A stretch of DNA of 64,000 nt from Vombatus ursinus. Taxonomy: Eukaryota; Chordata; Mammalia; Diprotodontia; Vombatidae. The notes below the pieces were generated by a model that saw only the letters and a list, made by a program, of their open reading frames with translations, was not told where the DNA came from and made no database searches. Of this stretch, positions 47,105 through 59,058 are shown piece after piece. Each line of letters begins with the position of its first letter. Positions within the stretch are counted from its first letter, which is position 1. The translations under genes and the position numbers were made by a program. The stretch spans positions 14,073,940-14,137,939 of the forward strand of contig NW_020954570.1 of NCBI RefSeq assembly GCF_900497805.2. Direction: 5' to 3'.

Positions 47105-49964
47105 TAAAGTTTATTACTATTTTCTTTCTGTTCTTTATTTGCATCACTATCATGAGTCCTTTACTCTTCCCAAATATGATCCCCTTCCCCCAAGAAAAAA
47201 AAGAAAAACAATTCTTTGTAACAAATAGGCATACTCAAACAAAACAAGTTTGTATTGTATTAGTTGTGACCAAAAACATGTCTCATTCTGCACTTGCAGA
47301 TCATGACCTCTCCACCAAAGGGTGGGAAAATATAATTGCAGTCATTTGGAATCCTATTTTGTCATTGTATTGCTTATGGTTTTTTTATCCTTTCATTGTT
47401 GTTTTCCTTTATATTGTAATGTATAAAATTATATATCACATAATAGATCTTCTAGCCCTGCTTGTTTGACTGCAATCAAACAAATATAATCCCATTGGCC
47501 GTATTCATGCATATATGTCTCATTTTGCACGTTAAATCTACCTAGGTGCTGAGTAACATGCTTCATCGCTGATGCTCTGGAATAATCCTTGGTAATTTGC
47601 TTTGTTCAGAATTCTAAAGTCTTTACAATTGTTTGTTTTTAAACAATATTTTTGTTTATTACAAAGTGTTCTTATGGTTCTGCTCATTTCACTCAGTTCA
47701 TAAAAGTCTTTATAAATTCTTTTGAAGACATCCCTTTTGTCACTTCTTAACAGCACAATGTTACCCATTACATTTATATACCATATCTTGTTTAGCCATT
47801 CCCTTGGTTTCAGTTTTTTGATATCACAAAGAGAGCTATTATAAATATTTTTGTACATAAGAGTCTTTTTGTTTTCTGTTGATCTCTTTTGGTATAGGCA
47901 TAGTAGTGGTATCACTGGATCAAAGGTTATACACATTTTAGTGAATTTTGGGGCATATTTAAAATTGTTTCATAGTTCCACCACCACCAAGTGCAATAAT
48001 ATGCCTTTCCCCCAGCCCCTCTAATATTTGCATTTTGGTTTTTTTTTGGTCAGCTTTACCAATGTAATGGATATGAAGTAGGAACTCAGGCTTGATTTCA
48101 TGTGCATTTTGCAAATTATTAATGATTTGGAACATGTTATTACTATTAATAGGTTGGATTTCTTCTCTTGAAAACTGCCTGTTCATATCCTTTGATATGG
48201 GGAATTGCTTTTTGTCTTATACATTTGAATTAGGTCCTTACATAACTCAGAAACCTTTTATCAGAGAAATTAGCTTCAAGTGTTTTCCTCCAATTAACTG
48301 TTTTCCTTCTATTCTTTTATTTATGGAATTTTTTTCTTAATTTTGTGTAATCAGAATTGTCCTTTTAGTCATCTCTGCTCCTCCCTATTCTTAGTTTGGT
48401 TATTATCTCTTTGCCTGTTCTTTCCCCCTCTCCCCCAATCCTTGTTCCTCTATTTTGTTTATAATGTTTCTTTATGTGCCTAAGTCATATAATCATCAGG
48501 CCCTAGGTTTTTTTTCCCCTTTTGGTGCTCATTTATGTCTTGTTCAATTTATTTTTCTGAAATCAAGGTCAATGTCTCTTGTTCTGTTAATCTTGGAGTT
48601 TATATTTTTGTAAATATGCGTCTATTTCAGTTAAATTGCACTAGTTTCTAACAATTTTCTTTATTTCTTCATTTGTTATGAATTCTTTTTATTTTTGATA
48701 CTGGTAATTTAGTTTTCCTCTTTTTTAATCATATTAACTGATTTATTTTATTGGTTTAAAAAAACTCCCAGTTTTACTTATTAATTCCTTTATGTTTGTC
48801 TGTTTTTAGTGTTAATATCTATCTTTTTTTTAATATCTACCTTCTTTTATTTTTGAGAATCTATATTTTTGTGTTTGTGGTTTCTATTGTTTTTTGTTTT
48901 TGTTGTATGCTTTATTTGTTGGTGAGATACAAATTTCCCTAAGTATCTGATTCAGCTACATCTCAAACATTTTGGTATATTATCATATCATCATTATCTT
49001 TGATGAAATTATTTATTGTTTCTACAGATTATTCTTTGACCCACTAGTTCTTTAGGATTATATTACCTCAGAAGAGCTGTACTAAGTATAATATTTTATT
49101 GCATTGTGATTAGTAATAGATTTTTAATGTTCCTGTTTTTATTCACATGTGAGGTTTTAATGCCCTAGTTCATAGTCAATTTTTGTAAAAGTGCCACAAA
49201 AGTGATAATTACATATACTCTTTTTTAATGCCCATTTAGTAATTACCAGAGGGCCATCTTTCTTGTTTATTTTTTGGTTAAGATTTGTCTAGCTCTGAAA
49301 GGGGTAGATTGAGATCCCCCACAATTATTTTATTTCTATTAATTTATTTAACTTTTCCCTTAAGTACTTAGATTCTTTGTTATTCAATACATATGTTTAG
49401 TATTGCTGTTATTTCATGTGCCTTTCAGCATAATGTAATTTCCCTGTTTATCTCTTTTAATCCCATATGTTTTTGCTGTTTCTTTGTTGTAGGTCATGCC
49501 TTTTTGAGTTCAGTTGTAGCACAATAGATTTTGTCCTAGTTCCACCTTTTAACCTTTTGTTCATCATTATGTTTACAGTGAGGTTCTTGTAAACAACATA
49601 TTGTTGGATTCTGCTTTCTAATACATTTTGCAATCCTCTTCCTTCTTATAAATGAGTCCATTCCATTCATAGTCACAATAAAATTTCATTTTACTTATAT
49701 CCTGTAATATGTTCATACATTCCTCAGTTGGATATCTACTTTGTTTCCACTTCTTTCCTACAATAAAAGTATTGCCCTAAATATTTTTGTATATATAGGC
49801 CCTTTCCTTTTCTCTTTGATCTCTTTGATATATATTCCTTGTAGTGGTACTACTGTTTTGTAAGGATATATACTGTCAGTGACTTTTGGGATATAGTTCT
49901 AGATTGCTTTCTGGCATAACTGGTCCAATTTACAATTTCTCCACAGCATTTAAATATTACTTTC
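47105..49964 (-). mobile_element. Old L1 inserted in the CR1
   Basis: Antisense L1 of a diverged subfamily: caaataggcatactcaaaca, catgtctcattctgcacttg, ggttctgctcatttcactca, atataccatatcttgtttag, then ORF2 parts up to about 49690 and a second 3' end piece at 49690-49964 (agttggatatctactttgtt). The two 3' pieces mean at least two old L1 insertions or a rearranged one. The sequence from 46971 to 47104 could not be placed. Confidence 0.7.
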
Positions 49965-49981
49965 CTGCATTATCTTTTCTT

Positions 49982-50133
49982 TTCTTTTTTTTCTTTTTAA
50001 GCTAGGCAGTGGGGTTAAATGACTTGCCCAGGGTCACACAGCTAGTAAGTGTTATGTGTCTGAGGTCAAATTTGAACTCAGGTCCTCCTGAATCCAGAGC
50101 TGGTGCTCTATCTACTGTGCCACCTAGCTGCCC
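49982..50133 (-). mobile_element. WSINE1-type SINE with TSD
   Basis: Minus strand: GGGGCAGCTAGGTGGCACAG, gagttcaaatttgacctcag, then aagtcatttaaccccactgc and a T-run complement as tail. Flanks ctgcattatcttttct (49965-49980) and ctgcatgatcttttctt (50134-50150). Confidence 0.95.
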
Positions 50134-50139
50134 CTGCAT

Positions 50140-50580
50140 GATCTTTTCTTGATGAAGCTTTCCTTAATGAAGTGGTACCTATGCTTAGGTACCATGAAAC
50201 AAACTATACTTTCCTTCCTAGGTGTTTGCCAAATATCCCTTACTTATCTGTTCTAGAATTTTCCCAGGAATTGTCTAGTTCTATGTTACTGGGAATGGCT
50301 CAGCAATCACATCTGCTAGTTCTTTCAGTATTTAGGGATGTCATTCATCTAGGCCAGGGGAAGTGGAATTCATTTAAGGCAAATAGATGTAAAAACTACT
50401 CTCTCCTTATTTATCTTGGGTATCAAGATACTGTTGGGTAACTTGTTAATAATCATTTTTATTTGCTTTCAATGTAAAGATCTTTCCATTGGGAATGTAA
50501 ATGGAAGCAAAATAATTGAATGTGTCTGCTTTTTCTCTGCTATCAGTTGTTATAGTCTCTTCTAGTCTAAGCAAAGATCC
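50140..50580 (-). mobile_element. CR1-type LINE, second part
   Basis: Continues the element at 45770: ttcttgatgaagctttcctt, ctgttctagaattttcccag, tggctcagcaatcacatctg, gttctttcagtatttaggga, tttatcttgggtatcaagat. It is the same orientation and next in order, so about 3.2 kb of L1 and SINE separate the two parts. Confidence 0.72.
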
Positions 50581-50582
50581 TA

Positions 50583-50584
<2 letters not shown>

Positions 50585-50625
<41 letters not shown>
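50585..50625. repeat. (CA)n microsatellite
   Basis: About 20 uninterrupted CA units, directly at the end of the CR1 remnant. Confidence 0.98.
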
Positions 50626-50628
<3 letters not shown>

Positions 50629-52140
50629 GTTATTGTCCTTACCTTTTAGCACCAACATCAGCTTCATATTCAAACTGACTTTCCACTTTAATTATTTAGA
50701 ATTCCAATTAATAATTAGAACTTCAATTAATCCCCACCCCTACCTCTGGAGAAGCAGAGACTGATAAGGATCTAATTCTCCTGTGAAAACACAGGTAGCG
50801 ACGATCATTGTAAAGGGATGACCTACAGTACAGAGATGAATTTACCTAAAGGTTGCCAATTTACCTCAGTTGTAACAAAAATCCAACCCTAGGATGTGTA
50901 AATGTGCTAAGTAATCGATTCAAAGCATATAGAGAACAATGTATATTTCTAGTAAGCAGTGTACATTTAAATGGTTTGTTCTATATAGAGATGTCAATCC
51001 CAAATCAAATAATAAACCTAAATAAATTTGAATTTCCCTTCAAGGTAATATAAGACAATCCATAAGTTACACTCCTCTGAAATAACTGATTGTGGCAAAA
51101 TCCGTATCCTTAAAACAAAATTGAAGATGATTTGGACTTAAACCACAGTAAATAATAGATTTATTTCATGGTTCCAGACTTTTACATTATCTGATCATTC
51201 CCAAAACAGTCTGAGATGAATTATCTAATTAATAATATAGTATTATTATCCCTGAATTAGGGACCTTAACTTATACAGGGATATATGACCAATAAAGGGC
51301 AGATAACATTAACAGGCCCAAATACCCCGCTACTAAGTTGTTTAGGATATGGAAACCACTTTAATTTCAGATTGAAAACAGTAAGATCATATATACTTGC
51401 TTCACATAGCTGTGTATAGTGGCTAAAGTATTACAACAAGATTCATTATATTAAAGAAAATTATTACAGCTTTACTTGCTCTTATTAGAGAGATTTGTCA
51501 CAGAAGGAAGAAGCAGGAAATGATTATAACAGCATCAATTCTGTTCCTCCAGGCCTAAGCCCAAGGGCACAGAATGACTCAAAAGATGTATAATAAGATA
51601 AAACATCCTTAGTTCTGTTTGATTTCAAATATGTTTTGGAACAGCCGATAATTTAGTAAAGTTCAACCTCATTTAGGGCATCATAGTCAGGCTCAGAATT
51701 AACCAGGTGGAAAACATTCCTGTTCAAAAAGGAAGTAACACAATGGGGAAACTGAGTCAAGAGGTCCTATCTTCAGCCATGCCATGGTTGTCCCCTCAAC
51801 CCAGGTACAGAAATCTACCTGTATCTTTCTCAGATTGCCCTCCCTTTGATCAGCTTGTGGCATTTCCCTCAAATAGTGGATTACTGACTTTAATACCTGA
51901 AATCAAAACTTAGGCTAATACCAGATTACAGTCCCATGACATTTTACCTTACACAGCAAGTTTGACTAATCATCCTTAAGATTGGACATAATTACTAATA
52001 CTCTCATGTTGCAGCAATAAATTAGTTAGCAATAAAAGGTTACCAGGCCTTCCAAAAATCACTCAATTTCCTCTCCCCCCCCCATTTCTCCAGTTTAAAC
52101 TCATCCTGGATTAAAAACATCATTAGAAATTAATAAAATA
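50626..52140. other. Intron 4, nothing recognised
   Basis: About 1.5 kb of AT-rich sequence without a family match; short open frames only. Part of it may belong to the ERV remnant whose gag piece lies at 53270-53880, but no pol motif was seen. Confidence 0.35.
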
Positions 52141-52290
52141 GGGGCAGCTAGGTGGTGCAGTGGATAGAGCACTGACCCTGAAGACAGGAGGACCTGAGTT
52201 CAAATCAGGCCTCAGACCAAATACTTGACACTTAACTAGCTGTGTGACCCTGGGCAAGTCACTTAACCCCAGTTGCCTAAGGGGAAAAAA
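52141..52290 (+). mobile_element. WSINE1-type SINE with a perfect 14-bp TSD
   Basis: The TSD aaattaataaaata stands at 52127-52140 and 52291-52304. Head GGGGCAGCTAGGTGGTGCAG, B-box region gagttcaaatcaggcctcag, cacttaactagctgtgtgac and a short A-rich tail. The intact TSD points to a fairly recent insertion. Confidence 0.97.
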
Positions 52291-52304
52291 AAATTAATAA
52301 AATA

Positions 52305-53154
52305 ATGAAATGCTGTTATCCCACGTAGATAGTGAGTGTTTACTCAAAAAGAATCCCTCAGAAAACACTGATGGTAACCCCCAAACTAACATATTTATCT
52401 CAAAAAGTATTGTATATTAATCCCTAAAACAAAAATCCCTAAGCCTGGAATCTGTTAAGACCAAGTTGATTGAAAATTTAACTTAGAAATATAACTTCGT
52501 AATTTTAATAATCACAAGTTATCGCATAAGATACTTTTGTATTATAAACAAACTTTTAAATTCTCCATTTGCCAAGTGGAGAAGAACTCATTCTTCTAAA
52601 GTAAAATAAAAATTCACAAATGCTTTTATGGGGCTGATATACCTTGCTCAAGCAGATGGTCCCAAGAAATTTGCCAGGTATACAAATATGGAGGTTTCTA
52701 CAAGATCTTTTTTCCTCTCATTATTTTCTGTAAAGTAAGCAATTATTCTTTCTTTTTGAAATGTACCGAAGTAAATGATTCACAGGTCCTAACATTATGA
52801 CAGTAATCTCTAATAACACAATAATTTCACAGTATCAGAATCAAAACAAAAAAATATATCGTCCACTTAACAGTATTTTTCAAACAATGATTCTTCAGAA
52901 TTTACAATACAAGCAAATTTAGAAATACAATTATAACATTCACATCATCATGAATGGGAAATATGAAACAAGGCTTATCACTAATCAGATGACATCAATT
53001 CAGTCAAATACATTTCTAAATCATATAGGGAAAATCATCCACTTTACCACCTTTAGCATTTTGCACCGATCACATTTAAAACCCACTACAGAGTTATCTA
53101 GTATGGATGCATTCTCTGATTGCATTCACTCAGAGAAATAACAATAACTAACAA
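52305..53154. other. Intron 4, nothing recognised
   Basis: AT-rich, no known repeat, no coding exon. The open frame at 52950-53141 has no family match. Confidence 0.4.
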
Positions 53155-53265
53155 GCATATAGTGCTTGCCGTATGCTAGGTCTTATGTTGAATACTTCTT
53201 AATCAGTATATCATGTTTTTGATTTTCACAACAACTTCGGGGGGTAGGTACTATTATTTTTTTAA
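53155..53265 (-). mobile_element. MIR fragment
   Basis: tatagtgcttgccgtatgct, tgattttcacaacaacttcg and gggtaggtactattattt match the reverse MIR 3' half. Confidence 0.6.
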
Positions 53266-53269
53266 CATT

Positions 53270-53493
53270 ATAGTCTCAAGGAGTATGACCCTTCTTGTGA
53301 CAGTAAAAACATTCTTTCATCCTGTAGTTATGTGATGTAGAGTAGCTGAAGGAGGTTGGATTATAGATGGGGCTTGTAGGGGTACAGTTAGTACTAGGAA
53401 AAGGTAGCCAGGAATAGAAGGACCTCAGAGGGGTATAACCCCGCCACCTGGGGAGGTGGGGTGAAGATAATGGTTTAGATCTTCCCTTCCTTT

Positions 53494-53544
<51 letters not shown>

Positions 53545-53880
53545 GTCTCTCTCTCTGTTTCTCTTGCATATATCTCTATGCCAGTGCTCCTAAGTTCATC
53601 TGTACCCTTCTCTTGCCATCTAGGGCAGAAAACAGATACATTACTTAATTCTTGGCAGGGATTGTTTAACAAAAGCAGAATTAGTAATTTTTGCATCACG
53701 GGGCCTGAATAAATATAGCCCCAAATTCCACCTAGCACTTCTACATAATCTATTATAAAAATGGGTGGGAGTGTCATTTTCTTCTTGGCACATTGTTTGA
53801 AATCTACTCCAATTAATATTCAAACCCAAATGGCAGAGGTAGGGGAGAGAGCCTAATATTATTTACAACAAAATTTCTAA
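53270..53880 (-). mobile_element. ERV fossil: gag remnant (capsid end and nucleocapsid)
   Basis: On the minus strand the right part resembles the end of a retroviral capsid (MCQEENDTPTHFYNRLCRSA). The left part has a zinc-knuckle start (KECFYCHKKGHTP). Between them lies an Arg/Glu run coded by a GA repeat. A charged linker between capsid and a single zinc knuckle is typical of gammaretrovirus-like gag. It is broken and old; no matching LTR was identified next to it. Confidence 0.6.
53495..53575. repeat. (CT)n/(GA)n microsatellite within the gag remnant
   Basis: About 30 CT units, with a few gtct interruptions at the right end. On the minus strand it reads as Arg-Glu repeats. Confidence 0.97.
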
Positions 53881-54320
53881 TTGCAAAACATACTAATTTG
53901 AAATTTTCTTTCTAAATTGATTAGTACTTAACTTTAATTTGTAAAACTCCCAAGTATCTAATTAGAAGGCCTAATTAAACTTATATACTTTTTGGTTGTT
54001 CCCTAATTTGCACAAACTTCTTTTTGGGAACCAGGCATCACTAATAAGCAGGTAGTTTTAAAGTGCCCGCTTTATTTACAATGTAAGCTACAGCCTACTT
54101 CTTTTTTTTTTTTTTTTACATTTTGAAATTTCTCTGGTAACTACTTCCAAACCAGCTTCTTTCTAATCAGCTAAATAACCTTTCTCCCTTAGCTATAAAA
54201 CAATAAATCTATTGCTTGGCAGGAAAAAAGTGATAAGAGACCTGAGTGTTATTTTCCTTTAACTTTTACAATTATGTACTCAGTTTCCTTAAAGCAAATC
54301 CTAAAGAATGGTAACCCCAA
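53881..54320. other. Intron 4, nothing recognised
   Basis: AT-rich sequence with a T-run at about 54101-54118. No family match. Confidence 0.4.
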
Positions 54321-54455
54321 GGGGCAGCTAGGTGGCAGAGTAGATAAAGCATTGGCCCTGGAGTCAGGAGGACCTGAGTTCAAATCCTACCTCAGACTCT
54401 TACTAGCTGTGTGACCCTGGTCAAGTCACTTAACCCCAATTGCCTCCAAAAAAAA
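54321..54455 (+). mobile_element. WSINE1-type SINE with TSD
   Basis: ggggcagctaggtggcagag, gagttcaaatcctacctcag, cacttaaccccaattgcctc and a poly(A) tail. Flanks aatggtaaccccaa (54307-54320) and aaatgttaaccccaa (54456-54470). Confidence 0.95.
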
Positions 54456-54767
54456 AATGTTAACCCCAAACTCACTGGAATTCATAAAAAGCATTCATAA
54501 AAAACATTTAAACCACAATATGGAGATTTACAGTAAGGAACATACAGTTCAGTCACAAATTCAGTGTCTAATTAGTTTTTGATGTCATCAAATCCTGCAA
54601 AGTGAGGGAAAGATCTCGTCTGTTTCCTGTCTCCTGCCTCCTGCCTACCTACTAACTTGTCATAGACAGACATAGACACAATAGACATAGGCACAGAAAA
54701 ACACACAAACACAGACAAACAAGCACATGAGTAAAATAAACACACAACTATGAGGGAGTGTCTAGGG

Positions 54768-54927
54768 CAGGGGTGGGGAAGCTGTGACTTCAAGGCCCTC
54801 AAGTGCGGCCCTTTGACTGAGTCCAAACTTCACAGAACAAATCCAAAACTTGGACTCAGTCAAAGGGCCACACTTGAGGACCTAGAGGGCCACATATGAC
54901 CTCCAGGCTGCAGGTTCCTCACTCCTG
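54768..54927. mobile_element. hAT-type MITE, 160 bp, near-palindromic
   Basis: Starts CAGGGGTGGGGAAGCTG and ends caggttcctcactcctg, which is the inverted repeat with a few changes. The inner arms also pair: gcggccctttgactgagtcc against ggactcagtcaaagggccac. The flanks gtctaggg (54760-54767) and gtccaggg (54928-54935) match at 7 of 8 bases, the 8-bp TSD of hAT elements. The left arm lacks about 20 bp that the right arm has (ctagagggccacatatgacc). It has no coding capacity and needed a transposase from elsewhere. Confidence 0.85.
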
Positions 54928-55164
54928 GTCCAGGGTATTTCCCTATTGATTCTAATGTGAGGTTCTATGGACAGCCTTCTGGCAAAACCAATTTAAAGAG
55001 ATGTTGATACCTAAATGCCAATGACAGACCACATCACCTAAAAGTGTTGCTGTCCTCAATTTAGTCACTAGATGTCACCTGAGATGATGCTTGCTCACAC
55101 TCCCAGACTGATCAGGTCTTGGAGAGGAAATGTTCATCAGAAATCAATTTAATTCTTAATTCTT

Positions 55165-58100
55165 TTTCCTTCATTCATATGCCTCTTTCCAAGATTTTCT
55201 TAAATCTGCTCATCATTTCTTATTGCACAGTAGTGTTCCATTACATTCATATACTACAACTTGCTCAGCCATTCCCCAATTGATGGGCATCCCCACAATT
55301 TCCAGTTCTTTGCCACCACAAAATGAGCTGCTATATATATTTTTGTACAAGTAAGTCCTTTTCCCTTTTTTTTTCTTTTTCCATGTCTTTGGGATACAGA
55401 TACAGCACCTAGTAGTATTGCTGGTTCAAAGGTTATGCACAGTGTGATTGCCTTTTGGGCATAGTTCCAAATTGCTCTCCAGAATGGTTGGATCAGTTTA
55501 CAACTCCATCAACAATACATTAGTGTCCCAGTTTTCCCACATCCCCTCCAATATGTGTTAATTTTTCTTTTCTGTCATATTAGCTCATCTGATAGGTATG
55601 AGGTGCATTTCTCTAATCAGTAGTGATTTAGAGCATTTTTTATATAACTACAGATAACTCTAATTTCTTCATCTGAAAACTGCCTGTTTTTATCCTTTGA
55701 CCATTTATCAATTGGAGGATGACTTGTATTATTATAAATTTGGCTCAGTTGCACATATATTTGAGAAGTGAGGCCTTTGTCAGAGAAACTTGCTGTAAAA
55801 ATTTCCCCCAGTTTCCTGTTTTCCTTCTATTCTTGGCTGCATTGGTTTTGTTTGTGTAAATGCTTTTTAGTGTAATGTAACCAAAATTATCCATTTTACA
55901 TTCCATAATTCTCTCTGTCTCTCTTATTTGATCACAGATTCTTCCCTTATCTGAAACTATGACAGGTAAAATTTTCCATGCTCCACTAATTTGCTTATGA
56001 TAATACCCTTTATGTCTAAATCATATACCCATTTTCATCTTATCTTGGTATAGGGTGTGAGATGCTGATCTATACCAAGTTTCTGCCAAACTAATTTCCA
56101 TTTTTCTCAGTAGTTTTTGTTGAATAGGGAGTTCTTGTCCCAAAAGCTTGGATCTTTGGGTTTATCAAACTGTATATCATGTACCTAATCTATTTCACTG
56201 ATCTGCCACTCTATTTCTTAGCCAGTACCAGATTATTTTTGATGATCACTGCTTTGTAATATAGTTTTGAGATCTGGTATTGCTAAGCCACCTTCACATT
56301 TTAAAATTTTTCTTGACCTTTTGTTCTACATAAATTTTGGTGTTATTTCTTCTAGCTCTATAAAATATTTTTTTGGAGATTTGATTGAACTAAGTGTTAA
56401 TTTAGGTAGGATTGTCATTTTTTTGTCTTATTGGCTTGGCCTGCCTGTGAGCAATTAATATTTTTCCAATTGTTTAGATCTGACTTTATTTGTATGGAAA
56501 GTGTTTTGTAATTGTGTTCATATAGTTCCTGGATTTCTCTTGGCAGGTAGAGTCCCAAGTATTTTATATTGTCTGTACTTATTTTAAGTGGAATTTCTCT
56601 TTCTATCTCTGGCTGCTGGACTAGGTTGGTACTATGGAGAAATGCTGATGATTTATGTAGGTTTATTTTCTATCTTGCAAGTTTGCTTAAGTTGTTAATT
56701 ATTTCAGCTAGTTTTTTAGTTGATTCTCTAAGCATACCATCATATCATCTGCAAAGAGCGATAGTTTTGTTTCCTCATTCCTATTCTAATTACTTCAATT
56801 TCTTTTTCTTCTCATATTGATATAGCTAGCATTTTTAGTGCAATATTGAATAATAGTGGTTATAATGGCTATCTTTGTTTCACCCCTTATCTCACTGGGA
56901 AGGCTTCTAGTTTATCCCCATTACAGATAATGCTTGCTGTTGGTTTTAGATAATTACTACTTATCATTTTAAGCAAAGCTCCATTTATTCTTATGCTTTC
57001 TAGTGTTTTTAATAGAAATGAATGGTGTAGTTTATCAGAAGCTTTAGAAAAAGCATGTATTGAGATAATTGTATGATTTTTGTTGGTTTTATTTTGATAG
57101 TCAGTTACGATGATAATTTTCCTAATATTGAATCACTCCTGCTTTCCTGGTATAAATCCCACCTGTACGTAGCCTATAATCTTTATGATATGTTGCTGTA
57201 ATCTCCTTGCTAGTATTTTATTTAAAATTTTTGCATCAATATTCATCAAGGAAATTGGTCTATAGTTTTCTTAGTTTTTGCTCTTCTTGGTTTAGGTATC
57301 AGCTTATATTTGTGTCATAAAAGGAATTTGAAAGGATTCCTTCTTTGCCTATTTTGCAAATAGTTTATATAATATTGGACTTAATTGTTCTTTAAATATT
57401 GGGTAGAATTCACTTGTGAATCCATTTGGTCCTGGGGGTTTTTTCTTAGGGAGCTCATATATGACTTACTCAGTTTCTTTTCCTAAAATAGAATGATTTA
57501 AGTATTCTATTTCTTCTGTTAACCTTGGTAATTTATATTTTTGCAAATATTCATCCATTCCACTAAGATAGTTAGATTTATTGACATATAATTGGGCAAA
57601 ATAGCTCCTAATAATTGTTTTAATTTCTTCATTATTGGTGGTAAATTCACCATTTTCATTTTTGATGCTGGTAATTTGGTTTTCTTCTTTCTTTTTCTTA
57701 AATTAAGAAGCGGTTTATCTATTTTATTAGTTTTTTTTAATTGCATGCACAATTCATTTATCTGCTCTTTTTCTTTTTTATTGATGTAACTAACTTTGAA
57801 AAATTCTATTCATCTCCTTAACTTCTTTTTTCTTATTTTATGGTTAATTTTTTTAGTTCTGAGAGGAGAAAGTTATATTTCCTCACTAGTATAGTTTTAT
57901 AGTCTATTTCCTCCTATAACTCATTTGCTTTTCCTTTAAGATTTTGGATGCTATGCCACTTGGTATTTAATACTGATATTACTTCATTGCCTGTGATACC
58001 TTTTAGCAAAAGATAGTTTCCCTGATTATCTCTTTTAATTAGGTCTATTTTTGCTTTTGCTTTGTCTGAGATCATGATTGCTACCCTTTTTTTTTTTTAA

Positions 58101-59058
58101 CCTCGAAAAGCATAATAGATTTTCTTCTAGCCCTTCGTTTTTACTCACTGTGTCTTGCTGTTTCAAATGTGCTTCTTATGAACAGCATATTGTTGGATTC
58201 TGGTTTTCAATCCATTCTGCTGTCCACTTCTGTTTTATGGGTGAGTTCATCTCATTCACATTCACAGTTATGAATACTAACTGTATGTCCCTCCATCCTA
58301 TTTCTCCCACTGTTTATCTACCTCTCGCAGTTTCTTTTTGCCCTGTCCCTCCTCAAAAGTGTGTTTTGCTTCTGATCACTGCCTCCCTTAATTTGCCCTC
58401 CTTTCTGTCAGCCCACCTGCCCCTTTTCTTACCATTTCCCCTTCCTATTTCCCTATAGGGTAAGATAGATTTCTGTACCCAACTGAGTGTGTATATTATT
58501 CCCTCTTTGAGCCAAATCTGATGAGAGAAAGGGTCAAGTATTGCCACCCTTCCCCATTTTCCCTTCCACTTCTTTTCATTTTTTTGTTTCATACCTCTTT
58601 TATGAGAGATAATCTTCCCCATTCTTCCTCTCCTTTCTCCCAGTGCATCCTTCTTTCTCACCACTTAATTTTATTTTTTTGAAATCATCCTATCATAGTC
58701 AATTTATCCCTGTGCCCTCTTTCTACGTGTTCTCCTTCTGACTGCCCTGATAATGATAAAATTCTTTGACGTTACAAGTGTCATCTTCCCATATAAGAAT
58801 ATTAAAAGTTTAACTTTGTTGAAATCCTTATGATTTATCTTCCCTGTTTACCTTTTTATTCTTCATTTGAGTCCTGTATTTGAATATCAGATTTTCTATT
58901 CAGCTTTGATCTTTTCATCAGAAAAGTTTGGAAGCCCTCTATTTCATGAAATCTCCATTTTTTCCCCCACTGAAAGATTATACACAGTTTTTCTAGGTAG
59001 GTTATTCTTGGTTGTAGTCTTAGCTCCTTTGCCTTTCAGGATATCATATTTCAAGTCC
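55165..59058 (-). mobile_element. Long L1, ORF2 and part of ORF1, lacking its last ~450 bp
   Basis: Antisense L1 from the 3' UTR side (ctgctcatcatttcttattg; ttccccaattgatgggcatc) through ORF2 (about 55330-58280), the purine-rich spacer (58300-58700) and part of ORF1 to 59058. The usual 3' UTR end left of 55165 is missing, so no poly(A) tail and no TSD can be seen. Many stops and shifts. It abuts a + strand L1 at 59058. Confidence 0.88.

Noticed and set aside
50585-53575. Direct repeats as a possible CRISPR array
   Set aside because: They are simple dinucleotide runs in a mammalian intron, without spacers.
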